DNA from: JAWQFO01 sp033436665
GTDB taxonomy: Bacteria > Pseudomonadota > Alphaproteobacteria > Rhodobacterales > Rhodobacteraceae
NCBI RefSeq assembly: GCF_033436665.1
Contig: NZ_JAWQFO010000009.1
Span: 62,001 to 126,000, forward strand
Length of the DNA stretch: 64,000 nucleotides
Reading direction: 5' to 3'
Numbering within the stretch: position 1 is the stretch's first letter; the number at the start of each line of letters is the position of its first letter. Positions 8,646 through 17,007 of the stretch are shown here, piece after piece. Position numbers and translations under genes: made by a program. A model generated the notes under the pieces. It was not told the DNA's origin. It did no database searches and saw only the letters and a list, made by a program, of their open reading frames with translations.

Positions 8646-9722
8646 CTATTCCGCGGCCATCTGCGCCGAGGGCGTCGACAGCGAAATCTCGGCCTCCTCG
8701 TCTGTCATCTCCTCGGGAATGCTTTCGAACAGCGGCGTCGACAGGTAGCGCTCTCCGGTGTCGGGCAGCATGACCAGCATCACCGACCCGTCCGGGGCTT
8801 TCTCCGCGATTTTCATAGCGACGGCGAAGGTCGAGCCACCGGAAATGCCGGTGAAGATACCCTCCTCCGCGGCAAGACGTTTCGCCCAGGCAATGCCTTC
8901 CGGACCCGGGATCGGCACAAGTTCGTCGTAGTACTTGTTGTCGATCGCCTCCTGAAGGACATAGGGGATGAAGTCCGGCGTCCAGCCTTGGATCGGGTGC
9001 GGCTCGAACTCGGGATGGCTTTCGGTCGGCTGGTGCGCGTCGTTGCGCGTGTTGACGTAGCCCGAGGACAGGATGGCTGCGTTGGCCGGCTCGGTCAGGA
9101 TGATCTTGGTATCGGGACGCTCGTTGCGCAGGACCCGCCCGACCCCGGAGACCGTGCCGCCGGTGCCGTAGCCCGTGATCCAGTAGTCCAGCTTGTCGCC
9201 GTCGAAATCGGCCAGGATCTCACGCGCGGTGGTGGCTTCGTGAATGTCGGCGTTGTCGGGCGTTTCGAACTGGCTGGCAAGGAACCAGCCGTTCGCCTCG
9301 GCCAGCTCCTTGGCCTTGGTGTACATGCCAAAGCCCTTCTGCGCGCGCGGTGTCAGCACGACCTTGGCGCCCAGAAACCGCATCAGGCGACGGCGTTCGA
9401 CCGAGAAGCTGTCGGCCATCGTGACGACCAGCGGATACCCCTTGGCCGCGCAGACCATCGCGAGGCCGATCCCGGTGTTGCCCGAGGTCGCCTCGACCAC
9501 GGTTTGGCCGGGCTTGAGCCTGCCGTCGCGTTCCGCCGCCTCGATGATGTTCAGCGCCAGCCGGTCCTTGACCGATCCCGCCGGGTTGAAGGCCTCGAAC
9601 TTCACGTAGATCGTGACGTTGTCGGGTGCGATCCTGTTGATGCGGATTGCGGGCGTGTCGCCCACGGTGTCGAGGATGCTGTCGTAGCGACGGCCGCGGC
9701 CGCCGGTCTGTCTGGTCTCCAT
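8646..9722 (-). CDS. cysK: Cysteine synthase A
   Basis: A 358-residue PLP-dependent O-acetylserine sulfhydrylase, making L-cysteine from O-acetylserine and sulfide. The PLP lysine is K52 in GSVKDR. The substrate loop TSGNTG, the phosphate loop TGYGTGGT and the GISGG motif are all present. It is longer than E. coli CysK (about 323) because of extra segments near residue 215 and a C-terminal tail, a form seen in alphaproteobacteria. It is monocistronic; its 3' end faces the enolase-family gene and its 5' end opens into a 357 bp non-coding gap. Confidence 0.93.
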   Translation of the reverse strand: METRQTGGRGRRYDSILDTVGDTPAIRINRIAPDNVTIYVKFEAFNPAGSVKDRLALNIIEAAERDGRLKPGQTVVEATSGNTGIGLAMVCAAKGYPLVVTMADSFSVERRRLMRFLGAKVVLTPRAQKGFGMYTKAKELAEANGWFLASQFETPDNADIHEATTAREILADFDGDKLDYWITGYGTGGTVSGVGRVLRNERPDTKIILTEPANAAILSSGYVNTRNDAHQPTESHPEFEPHPIQGWTPDFIPYVLQEAIDNKYYDELVPIPGPEGIAWAKRLAAEEGIFTGISGGSTFAVAMKIAEKAPDGSVMLVMLPDTGERYLSTPLFESIPEEMTDEEAEISLSTPSAQMAAE

Positions 9723-10079
9723 GTCCTGTCCCCCTGGTCAGCAAGGCTGTGCGACGCCATGCGCCCGCACCGGGGTCAGGATACGGCGTTTCGCCGAATT
9801 CGCATAACCCGTGTCATCGTGCGATCCGCGCCAGTCTGGGCGTAAGCACACGGTATCTGCTGCGCAAATCGCTGCAATCTCTTTCGATTTCCGGATTTTC
9901 GGTGTCGGCGGGCCGTGTCCGGGCTGGCTGCAAGCGCCGTGGTCCAAGCCGAACTGCGCCACCCTTGGGTTGAATCTGTTTCGCTACGCTTGCCGATTCG
10001 TTGTCTTTTCGCCCATGCTTTGGCGCGACAGGCGCAGGTGCGGTTGCCCGGCGCCGGACGGCAGAAAGGGAGGAGTGCC
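9723..10079 (+). other. Non-coding gap between cysK and aminotransferase
   Basis: This 357 bp stretch is the only gene-free region above 300 bp in the window. It separates the divergent cysK and aminotransferase genes and must hold both promoters. I see no convincing RNA gene, riboswitch or repeat in it. It ends with GGGAGGAG, the ribosome site of the aminotransferase. Open frames across it are short shadows without ribosome sites. Confidence 0.6.
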
Positions 10080-11261
10080 ATGACCGCCGCAGCCTCGAGG
10101 GCGCATGCCGCGGCCGATTCCATCGCGACGGTCGAGGCTTTCTTTCACAGATACCGTGCGGCGGTTGCACAAACGCCTGCGGTGGCGGATTTCACCTTCG
10201 GCAACCCACAGGAAATGCCCTTGCCGGGGCTCGTTCAGGCGCTCAAGCACCATGCCGAGCCCAAGACGGTCGACTGGTTTGCCTACAAGAGCAACGAGAC
10301 CGACCCCTGCACCTTCCTGGCCGGTGTTCTGTCCGACGAACTGGGGATGCCGTTCGCCCCGGAGGACATCGCGCTGACCAAGGGTGCGTTCGGGGCGATA
10401 AAGATGGCCTTCACGATGCTGCTCGAACCGGGCGATGAATGTATCGTGCCGCTGCCGGGATGGTTCTGCTACGGGCCGATGCTTGCCGCAGCCAGCGCGA
10501 CCGAGGTTCCGGTGCCGCTGGAGCCCGAGGGGTTCGACCTCGATCTCAACGCCATCGCCGGGGCGATCACCGAGCGCACCCGCATCGTCGTCGTCAACTC
10601 GCCGCACAATCCCACGGGGCGCATCTATTCACGCGAGGCGCTTCAGGCACTGGCCGAACTGCTGGAGACGAAATCGGCAGAGCAGGGGCGCCGCATCTGG
10701 ATCCTGTCGGACGAGCCGTACCGGCGGATCCGCTTCGACGGTGTGGAGTTCACCTCGCCGATGGCGGTCTACCCGCACACGCTGATCGATTACTCCTACG
10801 GCAAGATCCTTCTCGCGCCCGGGCTGCGCCTGGGGTACCTGGCGATCTCGCCTCAGCTGCCGCCGGCCGAGCGCGCGGAACTGCAGCGTCTTCGGTTCGC
10901 GGTACAGATGGCCGACGCCTGGAACGTGCCCGACGCGCCGCTGCTTTATGCGCTGCCCGACCTGGAGCGAGAAACCATCGACATAGCTGCCCTGGAGCGG
11001 CGGCGCGACCGGATGCTCGGGGCGCTGGCGCAATGGGGTTACCGGATGACCCGGCCGGAAGGCACCTTCTACCTGTGGGGCAGGGCGCCCGGCGGCGACA
11101 GCGCGACATTCGCCGAAGATCTCGCGCGGCGCGGCATCCATGTCATGCCCGGCACCGTCTTCGACCGTCCGACCGATTTCCGGATCTGCCTGACCGCGGA
11201 CGACGCGATGATCGAGGCGGCCTTGCCTGCGTTCCGTGACGCTGCGCGCACGCCGTCCTGA
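10080..11261 (+). CDS. Class I/II PLP aminotransferase
   Basis: A 393-residue fold-type I aminotransferase. Visible signatures are NSPHNPTGR (Asn binding PLP), SDEPY (Asp to the pyridine nitrogen, Tyr to O3') and the Schiff-base lysine K242 in YSYGK, then GLRLGY. The Arg that would bind the alpha-carboxylate lies in DFRICL near the C-terminus. It belongs to the aspartate aminotransferase-like group; the amino acid used is not evident. The ATG at 10080 follows GGGAGGAG. The same frame is open further upstream, but that part is non-coding. Confidence 0.88.
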   Translation: MTAAASRAHAAADSIATVEAFFHRYRAAVAQTPAVADFTFGNPQEMPLPGLVQALKHHAEPKTVDWFAYKSNETDPCTFLAGVLSDELGMPFAPEDIALTKGAFGAIKMAFTMLLEPGDECIVPLPGWFCYGPMLAAASATEVPVPLEPEGFDLDLNAIAGAITERTRIVVVNSPHNPTGRIYSREALQALAELLETKSAEQGRRIWILSDEPYRRIRFDGVEFTSPMAVYPHTLIDYSYGKILLAPGLRLGYLAISPQLPPAERAELQRLRFAVQMADAWNVPDAPLLYALPDLERETIDIAALERRRDRMLGALAQWGYRMTRPEGTFYLWGRAPGGDSATFAEDLARRGIHVMPGTVFDRPTDFRICLTADDAMIEAALPAFRDAARTPS

Positions 11262-11285
11262 CGAAATGCACCGCGCCCACCGCGC

Positions 11286-11963
11286 CTAAAGGCTTTCCTT
11301 CACGCGTTCCCAGGTGCGCGCCAGATGGGCCGCCATGGCCTCGCCCAGGCGCGGCCCGTTGCGATGCGCCAGCGCGCTCATCATCTCCTCGTGATCGCGC
11401 ACGGCCCCGGCCCAGAAGTCGCTCTTGCGGTTGCCGATGTAGCGGATGCGCTTCAGCCGGGCCTGCAGGTTCGCCTGCATCTCGACCAGCGTCGCGTTGC
11501 CGGACAGCGCCGCGAGGCGCGAGTGGAACTCCTGGTTGAGCTTGTAGTAGGGCATGCGGTCGCGGGTGGCGTAGAACTCCATCATCCGCTGGTGCAGGGC
11601 CTCGAGCTCTTCAATGGCGTCGTCGCTCGCACGGGCGCAGGCAAGCTCTCCGGCGAGCCGCTCGAGATGGCCGAGAACCTCGAGCATCGAATAGACGTCT
11701 TCGGGCGTAAGCTTGCGCACCGTGCTGCCCCGTGACGGCCTGACGATGACCAGCCCTTCGGCCGCCAGTGTCCGCAGTGCCTCGCGAAAGGGGGTGCGCG
11801 ACACGCCCAGTTCCTCGATCAGCCGGGCCTCGTCGATTCGGCTGCCCGGTTCCAGCACCCCTTCGATGATCAGGTCACGGACCCTGTCGACCACCTGATC
11901 GTGCAGCGAGCGGGTTCTGATCTGGAGCCCGCCGAAATCGGGCAAATCGCTGGTATCGGTCAT
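11286..11963 (-). CDS. GntR-family regulator (FCD type) 1
   Basis: A 225-residue regulator with an N-terminal winged helix (LIEELGVSRTPFREALRTLAAEG, read as LIEELGVSRTPFREALRTL then AAEG) and an all-helical FCD effector domain from about residue 90. FCD regulators usually bind a carboxylate or sugar acid and repress a neighbouring catabolic operon. It is divergent from the pdxA-like/TRAP operon. ATG 11963 is chosen because GGAG lies upstream and the N-terminus then has normal length; further upstream codons would run into the pdxA-like promoter. Confidence 0.88.
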   Translation of the reverse strand: MTDTSDLPDFGGLQIRTRSLHDQVVDRVRDLIIEGVLEPGSRIDEARLIEELGVSRTPFREALRTLAAEGLVIVRPSRGSTVRKLTPEDVYSMLEVLGHLERLAGELACARASDDAIEELEALHQRMMEFYATRDRMPYYKLNQEFHSRLAALSGNATLVEMQANLQARLKRIRYIGNRKSDFWAGAVRDHEEMMSALAHRNGPRLGEAMAAHLARTWERVKESL

Positions 11964-12031
11964 TTTTTGCCGTGCTCCATCTGGTGCCGCGATCATAGAC
12001 AGGTTGCGCTTGCAGGTCGATACTTGTGTCA

Positions 12032-12039
12032 TGTATACA
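12032..12039. promoter_or_regulatory. Candidate GntR operator TGTATACA
   Basis: A perfect 8 bp palindrome TGTATACA within an AT-rich stretch, 23 bp before the pdxA-like start and inside the divergent region of the GntR gene. Operators of FCD-type GntR proteins often have a TGTATACA-like core. The palindrome is seen; binding is inferred. Confidence 0.5.
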
Positions 12040-12061
12040 AAATACAAAGGTGGAGGTGCAA

Positions 12062-13138
12062 ATGGCGACATTGCGACGCGTGGCCCTGGCAATCGGGGAC
12101 GTCGGGGGGATCGGTCCGGAACTGGCCGCGCGCGTGGTGGTCGATGCCGATGCCAATCCGGGCGACCTCATCGTCATTGGCGACCGGCGCGTGCTGGAAA
12201 TGGGTGCGCGCCATGCCAGAGTTTCACTTGATCTGCCGACCATCGCTCCGGACGATCTGGGCGCCGGCCTGCCGGAAGGAAGCGTCTTCGTGGACGTTGG
12301 CAACTGCGACCCCGAAACTGCTCCTGTGGGCACCTCTTCCGAGGTTGGAGGCCGCGCGTCGCTCGAGAATTTCGCCGTAGCCTTGCTGGTGGCGCAGTCA
12401 GGTCTGGCCGACGTTGCCTCGTTCACACCCTTCAACAAGCATGCCATGCGCCTCGCGCGGCCCGATTACGTCGACGAGATCGGCTTCGTCGATCGCACCA
12501 TCAACGCGACGCGCAGCGGACGCGAGTTCAACGTGCTCGACGAGGTCTGGAACGCGCGCGTGACCTCGCATATCCCGCTGCGCGAGGTGTCGGACAGTCT
12601 GAGCGCCGACCGCATCTACGACAGCATCCGCCTGACCGACGAGGTCATGCGCGCGGCGGGCTATGAACATCCGCGCATCGGTGTCGCGGCGCTGAATCCG
12701 CATGCAGGGGACGGGCGCAATTTCGGAGACGAGGACGAGGATGTGATCCGTCCGGCGGTCGAGCGCGCGCAAGAGGCGCAACTTGCCGCGACCGGGCCGA
12801 TCCCGTCCGACACGGTTTTCGTGCGCGCCACGCGCGGGGAATTCGACGCGGTGCTGACGATGTTCCACGACCAGGGCCAGATCGCGATGAAGCTTCTGGG
12901 TTTCGACCGCGGCGTCACCCTGATCGCGGGCTACCCGTTCCCTATCGTCACGCCGGCGCATGGCACCGCATACGATATCGCCGGGCAGGGCAAGGCCGAT
13001 ACCGGCGCGACCTTCAACGCGGTCGCGCTGGGGCGTCGGCTGGCCAAGATGCAGACCCGGCCCGACCCGGATCCGGACCTGCGCGAGACCTTGCCACAAA
13101 GGATCGAGAAAATGCTGCGCGCAGGCGTCACAGCGTAG
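12062..13138 (+). CDS. PdxA-family (PdxA2-like) 4-phospho-hydroxyacid dehydrogenase
   Basis: A 358-residue member of the 4-hydroxythreonine-4-phosphate dehydrogenase family. It has the N-terminal GDVGGIGPEL motif (usual GDPAGIGPE), and metal-ligand histidines in TSHIPL, MFHDQGQ and PAHGTAYDIAG. PdxA proper acts in pyridoxal phosphate synthesis, while PdxA2 proteins oxidise and decarboxylate D-threonate or D-erythronate 4-phosphate. The place next to a GntR regulator, TRAP transporter and hydroxyacid dehydrogenase favours the PdxA2 role. GGAGG lies just before ATG 12062. No four-carbon sugar-acid kinase (OtnK/DtnK, DUF1537) is nearby. Confidence 0.8.
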   Translation: MATLRRVALAIGDVGGIGPELAARVVVDADANPGDLIVIGDRRVLEMGARHARVSLDLPTIAPDDLGAGLPEGSVFVDVGNCDPETAPVGTSSEVGGRASLENFAVALLVAQSGLADVASFTPFNKHAMRLARPDYVDEIGFVDRTINATRSGREFNVLDEVWNARVTSHIPLREVSDSLSADRIYDSIRLTDEVMRAAGYEHPRIGVAALNPHAGDGRNFGDEDEDVIRPAVERAQEAQLAATGPIPSDTVFVRATRGEFDAVLTMFHDQGQIAMKLLGFDRGVTLIAGYPFPIVTPAHGTAYDIAGQGKADTGATFNAVALGRRLAKMQTRPDPDPDLRETLPQRIEKMLRAGVTA

Positions 13139-13184
13139 CCCGACACGAACAACCCGAATTTCAGTCTTCAAGGGAGGAAGAACC

Positions 13185-14171
13185 ATGAATGTCACACGCA
13201 ACCTTTTCACCGCGGCGCTTGTCGCCGCCGGTCTCGCCGCACCGGCGCTGGCCCAGCAGGAAATCATCTTCGGCATCTCCGCGACGCCGTCTTCGCTTCA
13301 GGGGCAGTCGGCGCAGGAATTCGCGCGGCGCGCCAATGAAAAGCTCGGCGATCTGGGCGAGGTGAAGGTCTTTGACAGCTCGCAGCTGGGCAAGGACAAG
13401 GACATGCTGCAGAAGATCAAGATCGGCACGATGCACATCACCCTGCCGTCGTCGATCATGCCCGAGATCGCGCCCGAATACGCGATCTTCGATCTGCCGT
13501 TCCTGGTGGCCGATCGCGATCACCTCGGCAAGATCGACGACACCTTCTTCAAGGACGTTCTGGTGCCCGCGGCAGAACAGCAGGGATACCGCCCGCTGGC
13601 GGTCTGGGAGAACGGGTTCCGCCACATCACCAACAATGTGCGCCCGGTCAACACGCCGGCGGATCTCGACGGGCTGAAGATCCGGACGCCGAATTCGTCT
13701 TGGCGCGTCGCGATGTTCGGCGAGTACGGCGCCAACCCGACGCCGATGTCCTTCTCGGAAGTCTTCGTGGCGCTCCAGACCGGGGTCATCGACGGGCAGG
13801 AAAACCCGCTGACCAACATCGCCGGCGCCAAGCTGCAGGAAGTGCAGAAATACCTGTCGCTCTCCAACCACGTCTATTCGCCGGCTTATCCGACCGTCGG
13901 TGTTTCGGTCTTCGAGAAGCTGGACCCGGAGATCCAGACCATCCTCGCCGAGACGGCGCAGGAAGTGGCGCTCTGGGCACGTGACCAGGGGGCATCGGCC
14001 GAAGGCACGCTGCTCGACGAGTTGAAAGGCGCGGGCATGGAGGTCAACACCGCCGACCGTCAGGCCTTTGTCGACGCATCGGCACCGCTCTACGAGAAGT
14101 TCGCGAGCGAGGTCGAGGGCGGACAGGACATGATCGACAGCGTGATGTCGCTGGCCGGTGGCGGTTCCTGA
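13185..14171 (+). CDS. TRAP transporter substrate-binding protein (DctP family)
   Basis: A 328-residue periplasmic binding protein with a Sec signal peptide (about 1-23, cut after ALA). The family core is present: LPFLVADRDH, the Arg in LKIRTPNS that salt-bridges a substrate carboxylate, and GVIDGQENPLTNI. It captures an organic acid for the DctQM proteins that follow. AGGGAGGAAG precedes the ATG. With the PdxA-like gene and the dehydrogenase at 16101 it probably serves a C4 or similar sugar acid. Confidence 0.92.
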   Translation: MNVTRNLFTAALVAAGLAAPALAQQEIIFGISATPSSLQGQSAQEFARRANEKLGDLGEVKVFDSSQLGKDKDMLQKIKIGTMHITLPSSIMPEIAPEYAIFDLPFLVADRDHLGKIDDTFFKDVLVPAAEQQGYRPLAVWENGFRHITNNVRPVNTPADLDGLKIRTPNSSWRVAMFGEYGANPTPMSFSEVFVALQTGVIDGQENPLTNIAGAKLQEVQKYLSLSNHVYSPAYPTVGVSVFEKLDPEIQTILAETAQEVALWARDQGASAEGTLLDELKGAGMEVNTADRQAFVDASAPLYEKFASEVEGGQDMIDSVMSLAGGGS

Positions 14172-14196
14172 GCGCATCCTGAACATTAGCCACCCC

Positions 14197-14218
14197 GGGG
14201 CGGCGCGTCCGCCGTCCC
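14197..14218 (+). terminator. Intercistronic hairpin after dctP
   Basis: Inverted repeat GGGGCGGCG / CGCCGTCCC with a 4-base loop: 9 pairs including one G-U. There is no T-run, so it is more likely an mRNA-stabilising or partially attenuating element between the binding-protein gene and the permease genes than a full terminator. Confidence 0.55.
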
Positions 14219-14237
14219 GAACCATGTCGGAGGCTTC

Positions 14238-14798
14238 ATGCGTCTGCGCCTGATCCGCTGGTTGGACCTCCTGCTTCAGGCGGTGACCATTGGGCTCATC
14301 ATCATCCTCGCCGTGATCGTGCTGATGGCCGTCGCCTTCCGCTACAGCGGCGCCTCGCTGATCTGGTACGACGAGGTCGCCATCGTCCTGCTGGCCTGGA
14401 TCACCTACACCGGGGCCGCCCTGGCCGTGCTGCGCAACGCCCATCTGGGCTTCGCGGGTCTGCTCTACGGGCTGCCGCAGGCCGGGCGCTTCGTGCTCTT
14501 CGCGATCAACGAGATCGTCTTCATCGGCGCCTTCGCGGTCGTCGTCTGGGGCAGCTGGGTGATGCTCGGCATCTTCGGCAGCGAGACGATGACGACCCTG
14601 CGCTGGGTGCCACGCTGGTTCATCCAGGGCATCGTGCCGGTCGCCGGGATCCTGATGATCCTCGGCCGCCTGCTCACCTTGCCCGAACGGCTTGGCAACG
14701 TTCGTTCCGGTCGCGATCCCGACAGCGAGGAGATCGCGCAGGAACTGGCCCGGGCCGAGGCCGAGATCGCCGCACAGAAGGAAAAGGCACAACGATGA
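14238..14798 (+). CDS. TRAP transporter small permease (DctQ)
   Basis: A 186-residue membrane protein with four predicted helices (about 10-32, 45-65, 85-107 and 125-150) and a charged cytoplasmic tail ending in a Glu/Ala/Lys-rich helix. DctQ subunits link the binding protein to the large permease. GGAGG lies upstream of the ATG and the stop overlaps the dctM start, so the two are co-translated. Confidence 0.9.
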   Translation: MRLRLIRWLDLLLQAVTIGLIIILAVIVLMAVAFRYSGASLIWYDEVAIVLLAWITYTGAALAVLRNAHLGFAGLLYGLPQAGRFVLFAINEIVFIGAFAVVVWGSWVMLGIFGSETMTTLRWVPRWFIQGIVPVAGILMILGRLLTLPERLGNVRSGRDPDSEEIAQELARAEAEIAAQKEKAQR

Positions 14799-16081
14799 TC
14801 GAGTCCCTGGTTCTTCTGGGCATGTTCATGCTGATCGCCATCGGCCAGCCGATCGCGGTCTCGATCCTCGCCGCGGCCCTTTTCGGGCTCTGGCTCAACA
14901 ACGGGCACCTCGGCTTCCTGAACGCCGCGCTGTCGATCTACGACGGGGCGACCAGCTTTCCGCTGATCGCCATTCCGCTCTTCATTCTCGCCGGAGCGCT
15001 GATGAACACCGGCGGCATCTCAACCCGCCTCATCGCCTTCGTCTCGGCGCTGATCGGCTTCGTGCGTGGCGGCCTCGCGATGGTCAACGTCGGCGTGTCG
15101 ATGTTTTTCGCCGAAATATCGGGCTCGGCCGTCGCCGATGTCGCGGCGACAGGCTCGGTGCTGATCCCGGCAATGAAGAAGAAGGGTTACAACCCGCGCT
15201 TTGCCGCCGCGATCACCTCCTCCTCGGCCTCTCTGGCGATCATCATCCCGCCGTCGATCCCGATGATCCTTTACGGCGCGCTTTCCAACACCTCGATCGT
15301 GCAGCTTTTCGTGGCGGGCATCGTGCCGGGGCTGATCGGAGGCCTGCTGCTGATGGCGCTCTGCTACTTCTTCGCCGTGCGCTACGACCTCCCGCGCGAG
15401 GAAGGCTTCGACCTCTGCCGGCTCTGGCATGCCACGCGCGATGCGGCCTGGGCGCTGATCCTGCCGGTCATCATCCTCGGCGGCATCTTCGGCGGCATCG
15501 TCACGGCGACCGAAGGCGCGGGTCTTGCGGTGCTCGCGGCGCTCGTCATCGGGCTTTTCATCTACCGCGAGCTCGACCTCAAGCATCTCTACACGGCACT
15601 CGTCGACGGGGTTTTGCAGACCGCGACGGTGATGCTGCTGGTCGCATCGTCGGCGGTGCTGGGTCTCTACCTCACGGAGACGGAAGTGCCGCAGCGCCTC
15701 GCGCAGGGCATCACGTCGATCACCACCGACAAGTTCGCGGTGCTGATGCTGATCAACATCTTCCTGCTGTTCGTCGGCATGGTGCTGCACGGGGCGGCGG
15801 CGATCATCCTGACGGTGCCGATCTTCATGCCCCTGGTCAATCAGCTCGGCATCGACCCGGTGCAGTTCGGCATCCTGATGACGCTTAATATCGCGCTGGG
15901 CCAGCAGACCCCGCCGGTGGCGAGCGTTCTGGTCACCGCCTGCTCGATCGCCAAGACTGACGTCTGGCGCACGACGCGGACCAACCTGCCGTTTATCGCC
16001 GTGCTGGTGCTGGTACTGTTGCTCGTGACCTATGTCCCGGCGGTGTCGCTGTCGCTGGTCGACGTGTTCTACGGCCCCTGA
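14795..16081 (+). CDS. TRAP transporter large permease (DctM)
   Basis: A 428-residue polytopic protein of the DctM/IT superfamily, the sodium-coupled transport subunit. The conserved PLFILAGALMNTGG, FAEISGSAVADVAA, IIPPSIPMILYG and GQQTPPVASVL motifs are present. Length is typical. Its ATG overlaps the dctQ stop by 4 bases, and a hydroxyacid dehydrogenase follows after 19 bp with its own GGGAGGA ribosome site. Confidence 0.95.
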   Translation: MIESLVLLGMFMLIAIGQPIAVSILAAALFGLWLNNGHLGFLNAALSIYDGATSFPLIAIPLFILAGALMNTGGISTRLIAFVSALIGFVRGGLAMVNVGVSMFFAEISGSAVADVAATGSVLIPAMKKKGYNPRFAAAITSSSASLAIIIPPSIPMILYGALSNTSIVQLFVAGIVPGLIGGLLLMALCYFFAVRYDLPREEGFDLCRLWHATRDAAWALILPVIILGGIFGGIVTATEGAGLAVLAALVIGLFIYRELDLKHLYTALVDGVLQTATVMLLVASSAVLGLYLTETEVPQRLAQGITSITTDKFAVLMLINIFLLFVGMVLHGAAAIILTVPIFMPLVNQLGIDPVQFGILMTLNIALGQQTPPVASVLVTACSIAKTDVWRTTRTNLPFIAVLVLVLLLVTYVPAVSLSLVDVFYGP

Positions 16082-16100
16082 CGACCTTGGGAGGAATACA

Positions 16101-16976
16101 ATGACTTCAACCGAACCCCGGATCGGATGTGTCGGCCTTGGCCACATGGGCACTGGCATGGCACTTTGCCTGCGCCGAGCGGGCCTGCCGGTCGCCGCCG
16201 TGGCCCATCGCAATCGCGCGGGGATCGAACGGCTGCTCGAGAGAGGCGGCAGCGAGGCGCGGGACGTCGCGGACCTGCTCGGCACCTCCGATGTTCTCTT
16301 CAGCTGCCTGCCCAACGCAGACACCGTGGCCGCTCTGGTGCCGGACGTTCTGGCGCATTTCAGGCCCGGCGGCCTCTGGATCGATACCACGACCTCGGAC
16401 CCTGCGGTGACGCGGGATGTCGCCCGTCGGATGAAGGACGCGGGAATCCGCTTTGCCGACGCGCCGGTGACCGGCGGGCCTCCGGAAGCCGAGGCCGGCA
16501 CGCTTGCCTCGCTGGTCGGGTGCGCCGAGACGGACTGGCCCGAGGTCGAGGCCCTGACCGGGCACTATTCGAAGGTCGTCCGCCGCTTCGGCGCGCCCGG
16601 AACCGGGCATTCCGCCAAGCTGCTCAACAACCTCGTGTCCCAGGGCACGATGATCCTGCTGGCGGAAGCTTTCGGGGCCGCGCGCCAACTGGGCGTCGAC
16701 TGGCAGGCGCTTTACGACGCGATGTGCAGCGGGGCCGCGCGCTCGGGCACGCTGGAAAAGTCGGTGGGTCCTGCGTTGGAGGGCAACTTCGACGGCAGCC
16801 GGTTCACGGTCCGCAATGCCGCCAAGGATCTGCGCTATGCCGCGGCGCTGTTGGAGGATCAGGATCGGCCGGCGGCAGACATCGTCCGCGGCTTGCAAGA
16901 TTATCTCGAGCGCCGCGGCGCGGGCGACCGCGGAGATCTTTTCGTCAGCCGCCTTCTCGATCCCGAAAACGACTGA
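16101..16976 (+). CDS. Beta-hydroxyacid dehydrogenase (HIBADH/LtnD-like)
   Basis: A 291-residue NAD(P)-dependent dehydrogenase of the 3-hydroxyisobutyrate/tartronate semialdehyde family. The nucleotide motif GLGHMG is at 12-17, the substrate-binding DAPVTGG follows, and the catalytic lysine is K173 in GHSAKLLNN. Relatives include L-threonate 2-dehydrogenase (LtnD), which would fit the PdxA-like gene and TRAP system upstream. It ends that operon; the next gene converges from the other strand after 31 bp. Confidence 0.85.
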   Translation: MTSTEPRIGCVGLGHMGTGMALCLRRAGLPVAAVAHRNRAGIERLLERGGSEARDVADLLGTSDVLFSCLPNADTVAALVPDVLAHFRPGGLWIDTTTSDPAVTRDVARRMKDAGIRFADAPVTGGPPEAEAGTLASLVGCAETDWPEVEALTGHYSKVVRRFGAPGTGHSAKLLNNLVSQGTMILLAEAFGAARQLGVDWQALYDAMCSGAARSGTLEKSVGPALEGNFDGSRFTVRNAAKDLRYAAALLEDQDRPAADIVRGLQDYLERRGAGDRGDLFVSRLLDPEND

Positions 16977-17007
16977 TCCGCGGCGCGTGCCCGCCAGTCT
17001 GGGCGGC

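Noticed and set aside
9723..10079. A small RNA, cysteine-linked riboswitch or extra N-terminal part of the aminotransferase
   Set aside because: No conserved riboswitch core or terminator is visible, and the ribosome site just before 10080 fixes the start.
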